14,212 nucleotides of DNA. It comes from DASVXQ01 sp046727955 (lineage in GTDB: Bacteria > Actinomycetota > CALGFH01). The stretch spans positions 1 to 14,212 of the forward strand of contig JBKPDO010000004.1 of assembly GCA_046727955.1 (NCBI GenBank), in the 5' to 3' direction. The stretch's first letter is position 1. Each line of letters opens with the position of its first letter. The translations under genes and the position numbers were made by a program. Below the pieces are notes generated by a model. It saw only the letters and a program-made list of their open reading frames with translations, was not told the DNA's origin and ran no database searches. Below, piece by piece: positions 7,306 to 14,075 of the stretch.

Positions 7306-7378
7306 ATGGCCAGCCGCCACACCAACCGCACGACCGCAGGCAAGCAGCAACTTGACGTCCTAGTCGTCGGCACCGGTC
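7306..7378 (+). pseudogene. N-terminal stub of a probable flavoprotein, cut by IS3
   Basis: ATG at 7306 is preceded by GGGAAGG at normal spacing and opens a frame MASRHTNRTTAGKQQ followed by LDVLVVGTGLG. A beta strand of hydrophobic residues running into G-x-G-x-x is the start of a Rossmann dinucleotide (FAD or NAD) binding fold, as in monooxygenases, desaturases and GGR-type reductases. The match breaks off at about 7378, exactly where the IS3-family end begins; no continuation is found on the far side of the insertions. It is the fourth gene of the TetR/PEP-utiliser cluster, separated from the membrane-protein gene by 114 bp. Confidence 0.6.
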
Positions 7379-8056
7379 TGGGATTCCCCCCGGGAGGTGG
7401 ACACCGGGGTTATGCGGTCATGGATGATGGTAGCGGGCTGGTGGTGGCGTGCTGGTGTTCCCATTCGATGGGTGGCAGGTTGCCACGGGTGGAGTGCAGG
7501 CGGGATCGGTTGTACCAGGCGATCCAGCCGAAGATGGAGGCGCGGGCCTCGGCGCGGGTGCGGTAGTGGTGGCGGTGGACCAGCTCGACTTTCAACGAGG
7601 CGAACCAGCTCTCGGCGACGGCGTTGTCCAGGCACGAGCCGGTACGGCTCATCGAGCGGCGAAGCCCCAGCCGCTGGCAGGCCTGGACGCAGGCGCTTGA
7701 GGTGTATTCGGCGCCGCGGTCGGTGTGGAAGATGGTGTCGGGCATGCGCTGGCCACGGGTTGCCACGGCGGCGTCCAGGGCGCCCACGACCAGGGCGGCG
7801 TCGTGGTGGGTGCTCATTGAGTAGCCGAGCAGGTGCCGGGAGGCCAGGTCGAGCACCGAGGCCAGGTACAGCCAGCCCTCGTCGGTGGGGATGTAGGTGA
7901 CGTCGCCGCACCAGGCCACGTCCGGCCGGTCGGGGTCGAACAGCCGGCCCAGCAGGTCCGGGGCGGGCGCCGCGTTGCTGTCTTGCTTGGTGAGGCTGCG
8001 GCGCCGGCGGGGCCGGTAGCCGGCGATGCCGTGGCAGCGCATCAGCCGCTCCACCC
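7379..8056 (-). mobile_element. IS3-family remnant, upstream half missing
   Basis: Contains the 3' part of an IS3-type orfB plus the element's end. The left boundary is placed at TGGGATTCCCCCCGGGAGGT (7379), where homology to the flavoprotein stub stops and a TG-starting, IS3-like end with TGGACACC begins; it is uncertain by a few bases. The right boundary is sharp: the inverted repeat of the adjoining element starts at 8057. The orfA and N-terminal orfB part, with the other end of the element, is absent, so it cannot move by itself. Confidence 0.75.
7410..8056 (-). pseudogene. IS3-family transposase OrfB, N-terminally truncated
   Basis: Encodes the C-terminal ~215 residues of an IS3 OrfB with the rve/DDE integrase core. 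It begins in the HTH_21 region (VERLMRCHGIAGYRPRRRR). The catalytic triad is all present: the first Asp in WCGDVTYIPTDEG, the second in IFHTDRGAEYTS, and the Glu in DNAVAESWFASLKVE. The family ending IAWYNRSRLHSTRGNLPPIE follows. Upstream of 8056 the open frame continues only into the inverted repeat and transposase of the next element, so any ATG there (for example at 8147) is artificial. The missing N-terminus makes it a non-functional fragment despite an intact active site. Confidence 0.88.
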
Positions 8057-8071
8057 TGAAGGGTGCGCAAA
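8057..8071 (+). repeat. Left terminal inverted repeat of the IS
   Basis: TGAAGGGTGCGCAAA. Exact inverted partner at 9248-9262. The transposase stop codon lies six bases inside. Confidence 0.92.
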
Positions 8072-8076
8072 GGCAT

Positions 8077-9161
8077 TCATGCAGCTCGCTGGTACTCATG
8101 AACGAGACCGCCGAGCAGGTCACGCCGACGCACCCTGCCTTTGTCAACGGTCATCGGGCTCTCCCGGTTGGCGGACACCCCAGCACGTCGATTCGGCGCT
8201 TCGAGCCCCAGCGCCCGGTGCGGACGGTGCTCGTTGTAGTGCTTGACATAGATCCGCAGCACCCTCTCGAGGTGCCTTCGTCCGACGATCAGGAGCCAGT
8301 CAAGGCAGTCAGCGCGGACCGTACGGACCCAACGTTCCGCGTACGCGTTCGCCCTGGGCGCCCGCACCGGCGTGCGAAGCACCTCGGCACCCTCCGAGCG
8401 GAACACGTCGTCGAAGCCACGACAGAACTTCGCGTCCCGGTCGCGTAGCAGGAACCGGATCCGTCGACCTGGCTCGCCCAATCCCAGCAGCAGGTTACGG
8501 GCCTGCTGGGTGACCCACGCGCCGTCCGGGTTGGCGGTCACCCCAGCCAAGTGCACCCGTCGGGTATCCAATTCGATGAACACCAGCACATACAGCCGTC
8601 GCAGCCACACCGTGTCGACGGTGAAGAAGTCGCACGCCACGATGCCGGCGGCTTGCTGGCGCAGGAACGCCCGCCCCGCGCTGCCGGCACGTCGCGGCGC
8701 CGGGTCGATCCCGTGGCGGCGCAGCACGGCGCGGACCGCGGTTGCGGATACGCGCACGTCGAGACGGAGCAACTCGCCTTTGATCCGCTGGTAGCCCCAG
8801 CGGGGTTCTCCCGCGCCAAGCGAACGATCAACTGCTGGACCTGCTCATCGAGTGGTGGCCGTCCTGGTCGGCGGTGTGGATAGGTCCACCTGCCGGCGAC
8901 CAGCCGCCGATGCCAGCGCACCAGCGTGTCGGGTGTGACCACGAAGCAGGACCAACGAGCTCGGGGCAGCACACGGCTGATGGCGGCGAGCAGGACCCGA
9001 TCGGCGGGTTCGAGACTTGGTCGCGGGAGTTGCCGACGTAGGACCGTGAGCTGGTGGCGCAGGACAAGGATCTCCAGGTCCTTGGTGGCATCGCCGCGGG
9101 CGAGGAGTGCGAACAGGGCGATCAAGCGCCACAGCGCGACGTAGACGAGTTTCGATAGCAC
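8077..9161 (-). pseudogene. Integrase-type (rve) transposase with one-base frameshift
   Basis: From GTG at 9161 (GGAGG upstream) the frame reads MLSKLVYVALWRLIALFALL, then KDLEILVLRHQLTVLRRQ and LVRWHRRLVAG, and RLAREN at about 8806. It then loses homology. The continuation RWGYQRIKGELLRL and VRAVLRRHGIDPAPRR is in another frame. Adding one C to the run at 8802-8805 would join them into a 361-residue protein, the usual single-ORF length for this group. The DDE core lies in the second part: VACDFFTVDTVW, FLLRDRDAKF, and ANAYAERWVRTVRADCL, ending GGLVHEYQRAA. A homopolymer indel, true or a sequencing error, is the likeliest cause; programmed frameshifting is less likely here. Confidence 0.85.
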
Positions 9162-9247
9162 GCAGGACGGCCTCCGAGGAATCGAGAGGCGTCATGCTAC
9201 CCAGGACCTGGTTCGGTGCGAACTCCCAGCTCACGGCCACGTCCAAG

Positions 9248-9262
9248 TTTGCGCACCCTTCA
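9248..9262 (-). repeat. Right terminal inverted repeat of the IS
   Basis: TTTGCGCACCCTTCA on the plus strand, perfect reverse complement of 8057-8071. It abuts the interrupted secreted-protein gene at 9263. Confidence 0.92.
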
Positions 9263-9888
9263 TGACCGGGCTGCCATACCAGCAGCCGGTGGTTGACCTC
9301 GTCCAGCAGCCAGATCGAGCCGTCGCGAGCGACGTCGAACGACCACGGCCCGAACGGCGCACCGTCCTGGCCTGCTGGCGGCGCCCAGAAGCCGACATCG
9401 TCAGCGCCGGCGCGCGCCACGATCGCGTCGGGCGCTCGCAGACGGCCGAACTGGTGGCTGCCCAGCGGCACCAGCGACGGACTGATGATCGTGGCCACGG
9501 CCCGGACCACCAGCGTCGCCGAGACGCCGAGGTTGCTCCCGCCGCAGCGGCCGGTGATCGTGTAAGTCCCGGCCGCCGTGGCGCGAGGGATCGTGGTGGC
9601 TGCCGTGAAGGCCCCGTCCGGCTTGACGGCCGCGACCACTGCGGGCAGCCCAGCGAAGTCGTGGGTGTGGGCAAACGCCTTGGAGATCAGGGTGACCCGA
9701 CTTGCACATTCCGAGCCCGCCGCGTCCGGACCGACCGACCCGGACACGGTGACGGTGTGCCCGGCGACGACTAGGCTTGGGCTGACATGGACGGCGACGG
9801 GCGCGGCCGATACGGGCGCGGCAAGCAGCGTAAGCGTCGCGACTGTGGCGGCGAACAGAACGGCGGCGATGATGCGGACTGGTCGCAT
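9263..9888 (-). pseudogene. Secreted Ig-like/propeller protein, 3' end removed by IS
   Basis: ATG at 9888 follows a strong GGGAGG site. Residues 6-27 are a signal segment with a cleavage site near PVSA-AP. Then come an Ig-like bacterial segment (VHVSPSLVVAGHTVTVSGSV; TTIPRATAAGTYTITGRC, with Cys pairs) and, around residue 175, the first blade of a propeller: PFGPWSFDVARDGSIWLLDE, NHRLLVWQPG. Coding similarity ends exactly at the IS terminus. The open frame continuing into the IS is antisense to its transposase and is not native sequence. The product was presumably an exported propeller protein; the remaining blades are absent from this window. Confidence 0.8.
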
Positions 9889-10589
9889 GGCAACCTCCCC
9901 CCCGGGATGAAGCGTGATCTGCGGGTCCTAGGCAGCAGCATGGTGGGAGCTGGTCACGGCATGGCGTCCGGCGAGCGTCGCGGCAGGCGCGAACCGGACT
10001 CGACTGGGTCGCGGTTATCAAACAGAACGAGCACGCCTGTTGAGCACCGGAGGCGTTTCCGCAACGGGCTGGTACCAAGTTGCTGCTGATAGAAGGCGCA
10101 GCCGTGTCGCCGACGGTCGCCGAGCGCTCGGGAGCCTCGGATGACGGCCTGGGTGGCTGAGGGCTCGAACTCGCCCCTCCCGGTTCGCCTGCCGAGGTTG
10201 TCGGCGTGAAGGCGCTATGACCTGGGATTCCCGCAGACCGGCCGTGGCCGCTCGTGTGGGCGTCACGGCCCGCCGATTGCCGATACCGCGCGGACCGGGC
10301 GCGGACCGAGGGGTGTTGGGTCAGCTCCCCCGAACTCTGTGGCAATCCTATGACAACCTCACGTTTGCCGCTTTCTCGACGGCAAGGCAAGGTGTAGCGT
10401 TCCCCGCGAGGACTGCGGACCGCGACGCGAGGGAGCCGCTGCCCACCGTCGGGCAGGGTGCGTCGTCTGAGGAGGTCGCCGTAGCTGCGGCCCCGTCCCC
10501 TGCCTGGCTCGACGCCAGCTCGCCGATCACACACCACGTCGCGTGGCACGCGACCCTCGCCGCGTTGCAGCGCTGGAGGAGGCCTCCCC
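9889..10589. other. Intergenic region, no convincing gene
   Basis: About 700 bp between two divergent genes. No frame has family-like protein content or a credible start with ribosome site. It holds one copy of the dispersed repeat (10055-10075), a 12-bp palindrome CCGAGCGCTCGG (10120-10131) and a small hairpin TTGCCG/CGGCAA (10365-10385). Promoters for both flanking genes must lie here, but I cannot pin them. Confidence 0.5.
10055..10075 (-). repeat. Dispersed ~21-bp repeat, copy 1
   Basis: On the minus strand it reads GTACCAGCCCGTTGC plus a further six bases and matches copy 3 at 17 of 21 positions. It lies about 167 bp upstream of the secreted Ig/propeller gene, in the same orientation. 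Function unknown. Confidence 0.6.
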
Positions 10590-11165
10590 ATGCCAGCCAG
10601 CACCAGCCGCTCCACTGCCCGCCTCGCCATCATCGCCCTGCTGGTCCTGCTGGTCGGCGGGTGCGCCGGCAAGACGGCGACGTCGACCGCCGCCGCAACC
10701 ACCACCCCCACGACAACGACGGTGGCGCCGACCACCACCACGATCCCGCCCATGACCGCCGAGGAGCTTGCCTGGCTCACGGCGGTCACAAGGCTGCACG
10801 AGAAGATCGACAAGGTCTTCAATCAGGCTGGTTCCGTCACGCTGACGCGCGCGAAGATGACGTCGTATGCGAACACGCTTCGCGCCTGCAGTCGTGAGCT
10901 GGCGCGAATCGGGTCCCCCAGCGACCGCCTGCAGCCGGTCTATGTGATCGTCAAGAAGGCATGCCGAACACTCGACAAGGGTGCGAAATGCTGGGCCACG
11001 GCCGCAAGCGTCAGCATGGCCGACGGCGGGGTCATCGCCGGCACCCCCCAGGAGCGGACGCAGGCGCGGGCGATCGACTGCGGCGGCGCAGCTGCGGGGG
11101 ACGGTAGCAACCTCCTCTCCGATGCTGAGACAAAGGGCGAAGAGATCAAGGCCAAGTTCGGCTAA
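10590..11165 (+). CDS. Small lipoprotein with Thr/Pro linker, function unknown
   Basis: 191 residues. A positively charged N-terminus and hydrophobic residues 12-24 end in the lipobox LVGGC, giving lipidation at Cys25. Residues ~28-54 are an extended Thr/Pro/Ala-rich spacer (runs such as TTTPTTTT) typical of actinobacterial surface lipoproteins. The helical C-terminal domain (MTAEELAWLTAVTRLHEKID; KMTSYANTLRACSRELARIG) contains four cysteines (CSRE, KACR, KCWA, DCGG), which would fit two disulfides outside the membrane. The start is well supported by GGAGGAGG at 10575-10582, seven bases upstream. I do not recognise a named family. It stands alone, with the nearest same-strand gene far away. 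Confidence 0.85.
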   Translation: MPASTSRSTARLAIIALLVLLVGGCAGKTATSTAAATTTPTTTTVAPTTTTIPPMTAEELAWLTAVTRLHEKIDKVFNQAGSVTLTRAKMTSYANTLRACSRELARIGSPSDRLQPVYVIVKKACRTLDKGAKCWATAASVSMADGGVIAGTPQERTQARAIDCGGAAAGDGSNLLSDAETKGEEIKAKFG

Positions 11166-11315
11166 ACGTCGCGGGTCGGCGATCGGTCCGCTGCATGGCC
11201 GCGCTTGACCGCTGCGTTCCGATGCGGCGGCATGCCGCAGGTGCGTCCAGCCATCGCGCTCGAGAGTGCAAAGAACCTCCTCACGGGCCAGCCGCCATGA
11301 CCTGACGGAGTCCTG

Positions 11316-11336
11316 GTACCAGCCTGTTGCTCAAAG
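11316..11336 (+). repeat. Dispersed ~21-bp repeat, copy 2
   Basis: GTACCAGCCTGTTGC followed by TCAAAG on the plus strand. It matches copy 3 at 20 of 21 positions. It lies in the gap between the small lipoprotein and the transposase remnant, so it could mark an old element end. Confidence 0.65.
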
Positions 11337-11445
11337 GCGGCCTGCGCAGGCGCTCCGAGGCCCTCTCGGGCCTTGGAACCCTGCGGTGCTGCCGTGCTGG
11401 CGAGTGACGGCCGCCGCGATGACTTCGCCGTTTCTGGGTCGCAGC

Positions 11446-11580
11446 TCAGGTGGTCGCCGGCGTGGCCACTGGCCGCATGACCGTGCGCCGCCACAGTTTG
11501 AGCAGGTTGTGGGTGCCGCACAGCAGCTTCCATTCCGCCTGGCAGGCGTCCAAGCCGCGGCGCAAGAACCGCCGGGCAGG
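11446..11580 (-). pseudogene. C-terminal remnant of an IS1182-like transposase
   Basis: The minus strand ends a frame with RRFLRRGLDACQAEWKLLCG, THNLLKLWRR and a TGA at 11446-11448. The R-R-F-L-x-R-G-L ... A-E-W-x-L-x-C-x-x-H-N-L-L-K-L pattern is the conserved C-terminus of IS1182-type (DDE_Tnp_1) transposases (family knowledge). Nothing upstream on the same strand resembles the rest of the enzyme. Only ~45 residues survive, so this is a decayed insertion. Confidence 0.75.
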
Positions 11581-11679
11581 ATCACTTCTGGGATGCCCAT
11601 CAGCCACCGCCATGGCTGCCGATGGGATGAATTGGGTCACACCGAGCGACACCGAGCCGTGGCAAGGCCCTGAGCAGCA

Positions 11680-11708
11680 GGGGAACCGCCCAACATCGGC
11701 GGTTCCCC
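11680..11708 (-). terminator. Strong hairpin after the small secreted-protein gene
   Basis: GGGGAACCGCC-CAACATC-GGCGGTTCCCC is a perfect 11-bp stem with a 7-base loop, extendable by GCA/TGC past one bulged C (11677-11712). It starts 15 bases after the stop of the minus-strand gene at 11724, an ideal terminator position. No T-run follows. Confidence 0.75.
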
Positions 11709-11723
11709 CTGCCGGCTGGAAGG

Positions 11724-12161
11724 CTACCGATCGGCCCGGTGGATGACCTTGGCGAGTCGCTGGCGCAGCGCCGTCGGGGCGGTCGGGGCAGGGCCGACGA
11801 CATCGAAGGCGCAATTGATCCTGACGAAGGTCGTAATGACGCTGCCGGTGTTGTTGAACAGCCGGAGCCTGATGATCCGAGGATCAGGCTTCCTGGACAT
11901 CACCTGGGAGGGAATCCGCGTGGTCCCGCCCTGCGGCCAGGCCCCGTTGCACGTGGCCCAGACCTCCGTGACGCTGGGGTCGCGGAAGTCGAGGGTGAAA
12001 TAGCCATTGCTGTCGGGAAGCACCCCGAAGTTGTCGACGAACACTGCCTCTTGGGTCGTCTGCGCCCCCGCGGGGCGGTTGACCGCCCACACCGTGGCCA
12101 AAACGGCCACGAGAACCAGGAGGGCGACCGGATACGGGCGGAGGATGGCGCGAGCGTTCAT
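11724..12161 (-). CDS. Small secreted protein, function unknown
   Basis: 145 residues from ATG at 12161, chosen because AAAGGAG lies five bases upstream. A TTG 15 bases earlier is in frame but would contain that ribosome site. Residues 12-27 are a hydrophobic signal core with a probable cleavage after PAGA (Ala33). The mature part looks all-beta: AVFVDNFGVLPDSNGYFTLD, then SVTEVWATCNGAWPQ, and RLRLFNNTGSVITTFVRINC, with two cysteines that could form one disulfide. No family is recognised with confidence. It is monocistronic, with its own terminator hairpin downstream and a copy of the dispersed repeat ~194 bp upstream. Confidence 0.8.
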   Translation of the reverse strand: MNARAILRPYPVALLVLVAVLATVWAVNRPAGAQTTQEAVFVDNFGVLPDSNGYFTLDFRDPSVTEVWATCNGAWPQGGTTRIPSQVMSRKPDPRIIRLRLFNNTGSVITTFVRINCAFDVVGPAPTAPTALRQRLAKVIHRADR

Positions 12162-12490
12162 CGGCGCTCCTTTCAACGGCCGGCGGGAGCGTGTCCCGAG
12201 TCGGCGGGCCGTCGAGCAGGCCGATTCTACTCAGTTTTTTGCGCTGAAACAGTCCCTGTGCCCGGGTGGGCTTTCCCGGCTACGCGACCGGTGCGACGCC
12301 TGGCGCGCCAGCCGCCTCGGCAGCCTCGGCCGCATCAGCGACTTAGCCCACCTGCTTTGTGCAACAGGCTGGTACGAGTCAACAAGCTCCCGCTTCATGT
12401 AGGGGAGGCCTCCCCGCTGATGCTTCGCCGCAGTCGAGCGGCCGGGTAGCCTGATCGGCAAGGGGAGGCTGGAACCCAAGGAGCACGCCC
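12162..12490. other. Divergent intergenic region with repeat and palindrome
   Basis: 329 bp between divergent starts. It contains repeat copy 3 (12355-12375) and the 14-bp perfect palindrome GGGGAGGCCTCCCC (12402-12415), whose last 12 bases recur at 10578-10589 over another gene's ribosome site. No gene is evident. Confidence 0.5.
12355..12375 (-). repeat. Dispersed ~21-bp repeat, copy 3
   Basis: On the minus strand GTACCAGCCTGTTGC followed by ACAAAG, 20 of 21 identical to copy 2 in the opposite orientation. It lies about 194 bp upstream of, and co-oriented with, the small secreted-protein gene. Confidence 0.65.
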
Positions 12491-12955
12491 ATGCTGCCGC
12501 TTGGCCCCAACGGCTACGGCGAGTACCTGCAGCCCGGCCGGGTCACCGACTGCTACCTGGGCATCCTGCTGGATCAGCCGCTGGCCGAGACTGCGCCCGA
12601 GCCCGGTCGTGTGCTGGTGGTCGCCCCCGCCGCCCTGCTGCACCGCCAGATCCCCCAGCCGCACGGCAGGGTGCTGTACAACCTGCTGACCGGCCACCCC
12701 GAGCGGGCACCACAGGAGCTGGTGTTCCTGGCCGACCTCACCGTCGAGCTGCGGGCCTGGCCACAAGAGACCTGGACCACCGTCGGCGTCAGTCCCGAGG
12801 CCGCCCTGCTCAGCGTGGTGGACTGCTGGCGTGCCGGCCACGTCAAGGGTCTGGAGCTTGGCGGGGTGAGCGCCGAGGAGGCCCGCGCTCGGCCGCCCGC
12901 CCATGGGCTATGTGCGTGCGCAGCTGCGCGACCGGCTGGCCGGCGAGATGCGCTG
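12491..12955 (+). pseudogene. Unknown protein, truncated at its 3' end
   Basis: ATG at 12491 has AAGGAG seven bases upstream. About 135 codons have normal coding character: MLPLGPNGYGEYLQPGRVTD, then CYLGILLDQPL, HGRVLYNLLTGHPERAPQEL, TTVGVSPEAALLSVVDCWRA and GLELGGVSAEEARAR. After ~12895 the better continuation (GYVRAQLRDRLAGEMR) is in another frame, suggesting a one-base indel in the GC run at 12890-12903. At ~12950 the sequence switches to the antisense of the Type IIG remnant, so the open frame to 13798 is not native. No named family recognised; it appears soluble, without signal peptide or membrane helices. Confidence 0.6.
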
Positions 12956-14075
12956 CACGTCGTCTCGGTCCAGTCCATATGCCAGCGCAACAACCGCATC
13001 GAGCTCGGCGATGAGATCATCCCTGGCCGCCGAATCTATTGCGGACCCGACCGGCACACCGACAGCATCGGCCCAGTCGACGTACCGATCATCCACCGCT
13101 GTGAGCCGGCCAGCGATCTCGGTGACCCGCTGGCGCAGGGGGTCCTCTTGCGAGGGACGTGGTATCGGGGCGGCGAGCATGAACTCGACTGTCACATGGG
13201 ACTCAACCATCCGCCGTGCGTACCAGTTGAACGGCACAGAGCACAAGACGCCCAGCGCGTAGGCCTCCTCCACGGGACCGCCGTCGCGCCAGAACAGGTA
13301 GTACGCCTGGTGCACAAGGATCCTTCGTGGCGGCACAAGCGCCGCGATCACCGTCCGGGTGTCGGTCGCGCGTGCCACGTCACGCCACGCGATGCGGGGC
13401 CGCTGGCACGGCAGGGTTGCTGGGTCGCTGGCCCAATGTGCCCCCATCCCATAGAAGGCCGAACGCCGGTTGCGCACTTGGTTCGCGCGCCGCCGCTGCA
13501 GCACCGAGACGATGTGCTGCGGGTCCGCCCATGCATAGACGATCCCGATCTGGGGGTTCCACGTCTCGAACGACTCGCCCTTGTAAACGGGCCACAAGCC
13601 GGGCGCCGCGCCGAACACAAAGTCGTCCTTGTCGTCGGTGGCGTTCAGCTCCCGCAACCCGCGCACATCCCAGCCGGGCTCCGGGCGATCCAGCCTGGGA
13701 TGATTGCGGATCTTGAGGAAGGTTCGCTGCGCATCAGCGTCGGGGAGCAGCGGAAACGTAGCCGTATCGGACCAGTCGAGCAGGTCGTCCACCACTAGGG
13801 AGTCGGCCGGTCGCGACCTGGCGACCTGGTACTCCTGCAGGCTAGTGAACGGACCACGCAGTGGCAATCTCCTACCCTGCTGATGTGTCCCGTCCGCACG
13901 CAGGCTTACCAGTACGACTGTGTACCGCGGCTCCATGCCATCAAACACCCAGCCGCCAGTATTGGTGAACGCGGTGACGTCGATGAACGTCGCATCACGA
14001 AGCAGCTCTCGGCGCCACTTGGCCATACCGCTGGCTTCAAGTGCCTTGCGTGGCAGAACGACCCCAATGTGGCCC
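12950..14075 (-). pseudogene. Type IIG (Eco57I-like) restriction-modification protein, both ends lost
   Basis: About 375 residues of the region C-terminal to the methylase core. It begins at GHIGVVLPRKAL, the strand after the usual adenine-methylase motifs, continues FIDVTAFTNTGGWVFDGMEP-RYTV, and includes target-recognition-like sequence (AFYGMGAHWASD; RRILVHQAYYLFWRDG; EEAYALGVLCSVPFNWYARR). It ends PLRQRVTEIAGRLTAVDDRY and LIAELDAVVALAYGLDRDDV, the family's near-terminal motif, where the usual final I-F-x-T-F-H segment should follow but does not. The N-terminal nuclease and NPPY-type methylase motifs are missing: an IS end at 14076 precedes it. The ATG at 14107 that opens this frame lies inside that IS and is artificial. 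Non-functional remnant. Confidence 0.8.

Larger units (their letters stand above)
8057..9262 (-). mobile_element. Complete-looking 1206-bp IS with 15-bp terminal inverted repeats
   Basis: TGAAGGGTGCGCAAA at 8057-8071 is the exact reverse complement of TTTGCGCACCCTTCA at 9248-9262, giving perfect TG...CA termini. They bracket one transposase gene that nearly fills the interval. Flanks are CACCC on the left and TGACC on the right, so no target-site duplication is visible. The left flank is an IS3 remnant and the right flank an unrelated secreted-protein gene. The element therefore probably marks a deletion or recombination junction and not a simple insertion. The family is an rve/DDE integrase group common in actinomycetes, near IS3/IS481. 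Confidence 0.85.

Noticed and set aside
8057..8147. ATG at 8147 as the start of the IS3 transposase
   Set aside because: These codons fall inside the neighbouring IS (its inverted repeat and transposase C-terminus), so they are not part of the original OrfB.
8845..9262. Extension of the secreted Ig/propeller protein to 347 residues
   Set aside because: The last ~135 codons lie inside the IS, antisense to its transposase, beyond a perfect terminal repeat.
10130..10175. tRNA-like T-arm on the minus strand (GAGTTCGAGCCCTC)
   Set aside because: The bases flanking TTCGAGC cannot form the required 5-bp T stem, and no anticodon arm or acceptor pairing is found around it.
9401..10822. 473-codon minus-strand frame across the intergenic region
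   Set aside because: It is antisense to the small lipoprotein at one end and out of frame with the secreted protein at the other, with no conserved motif in between.
12956..13798. Plus-strand frame continuing the unknown protein to 435 residues
   Set aside because: This part is the complement of a recognisable Type IIG restriction-modification coding sequence.
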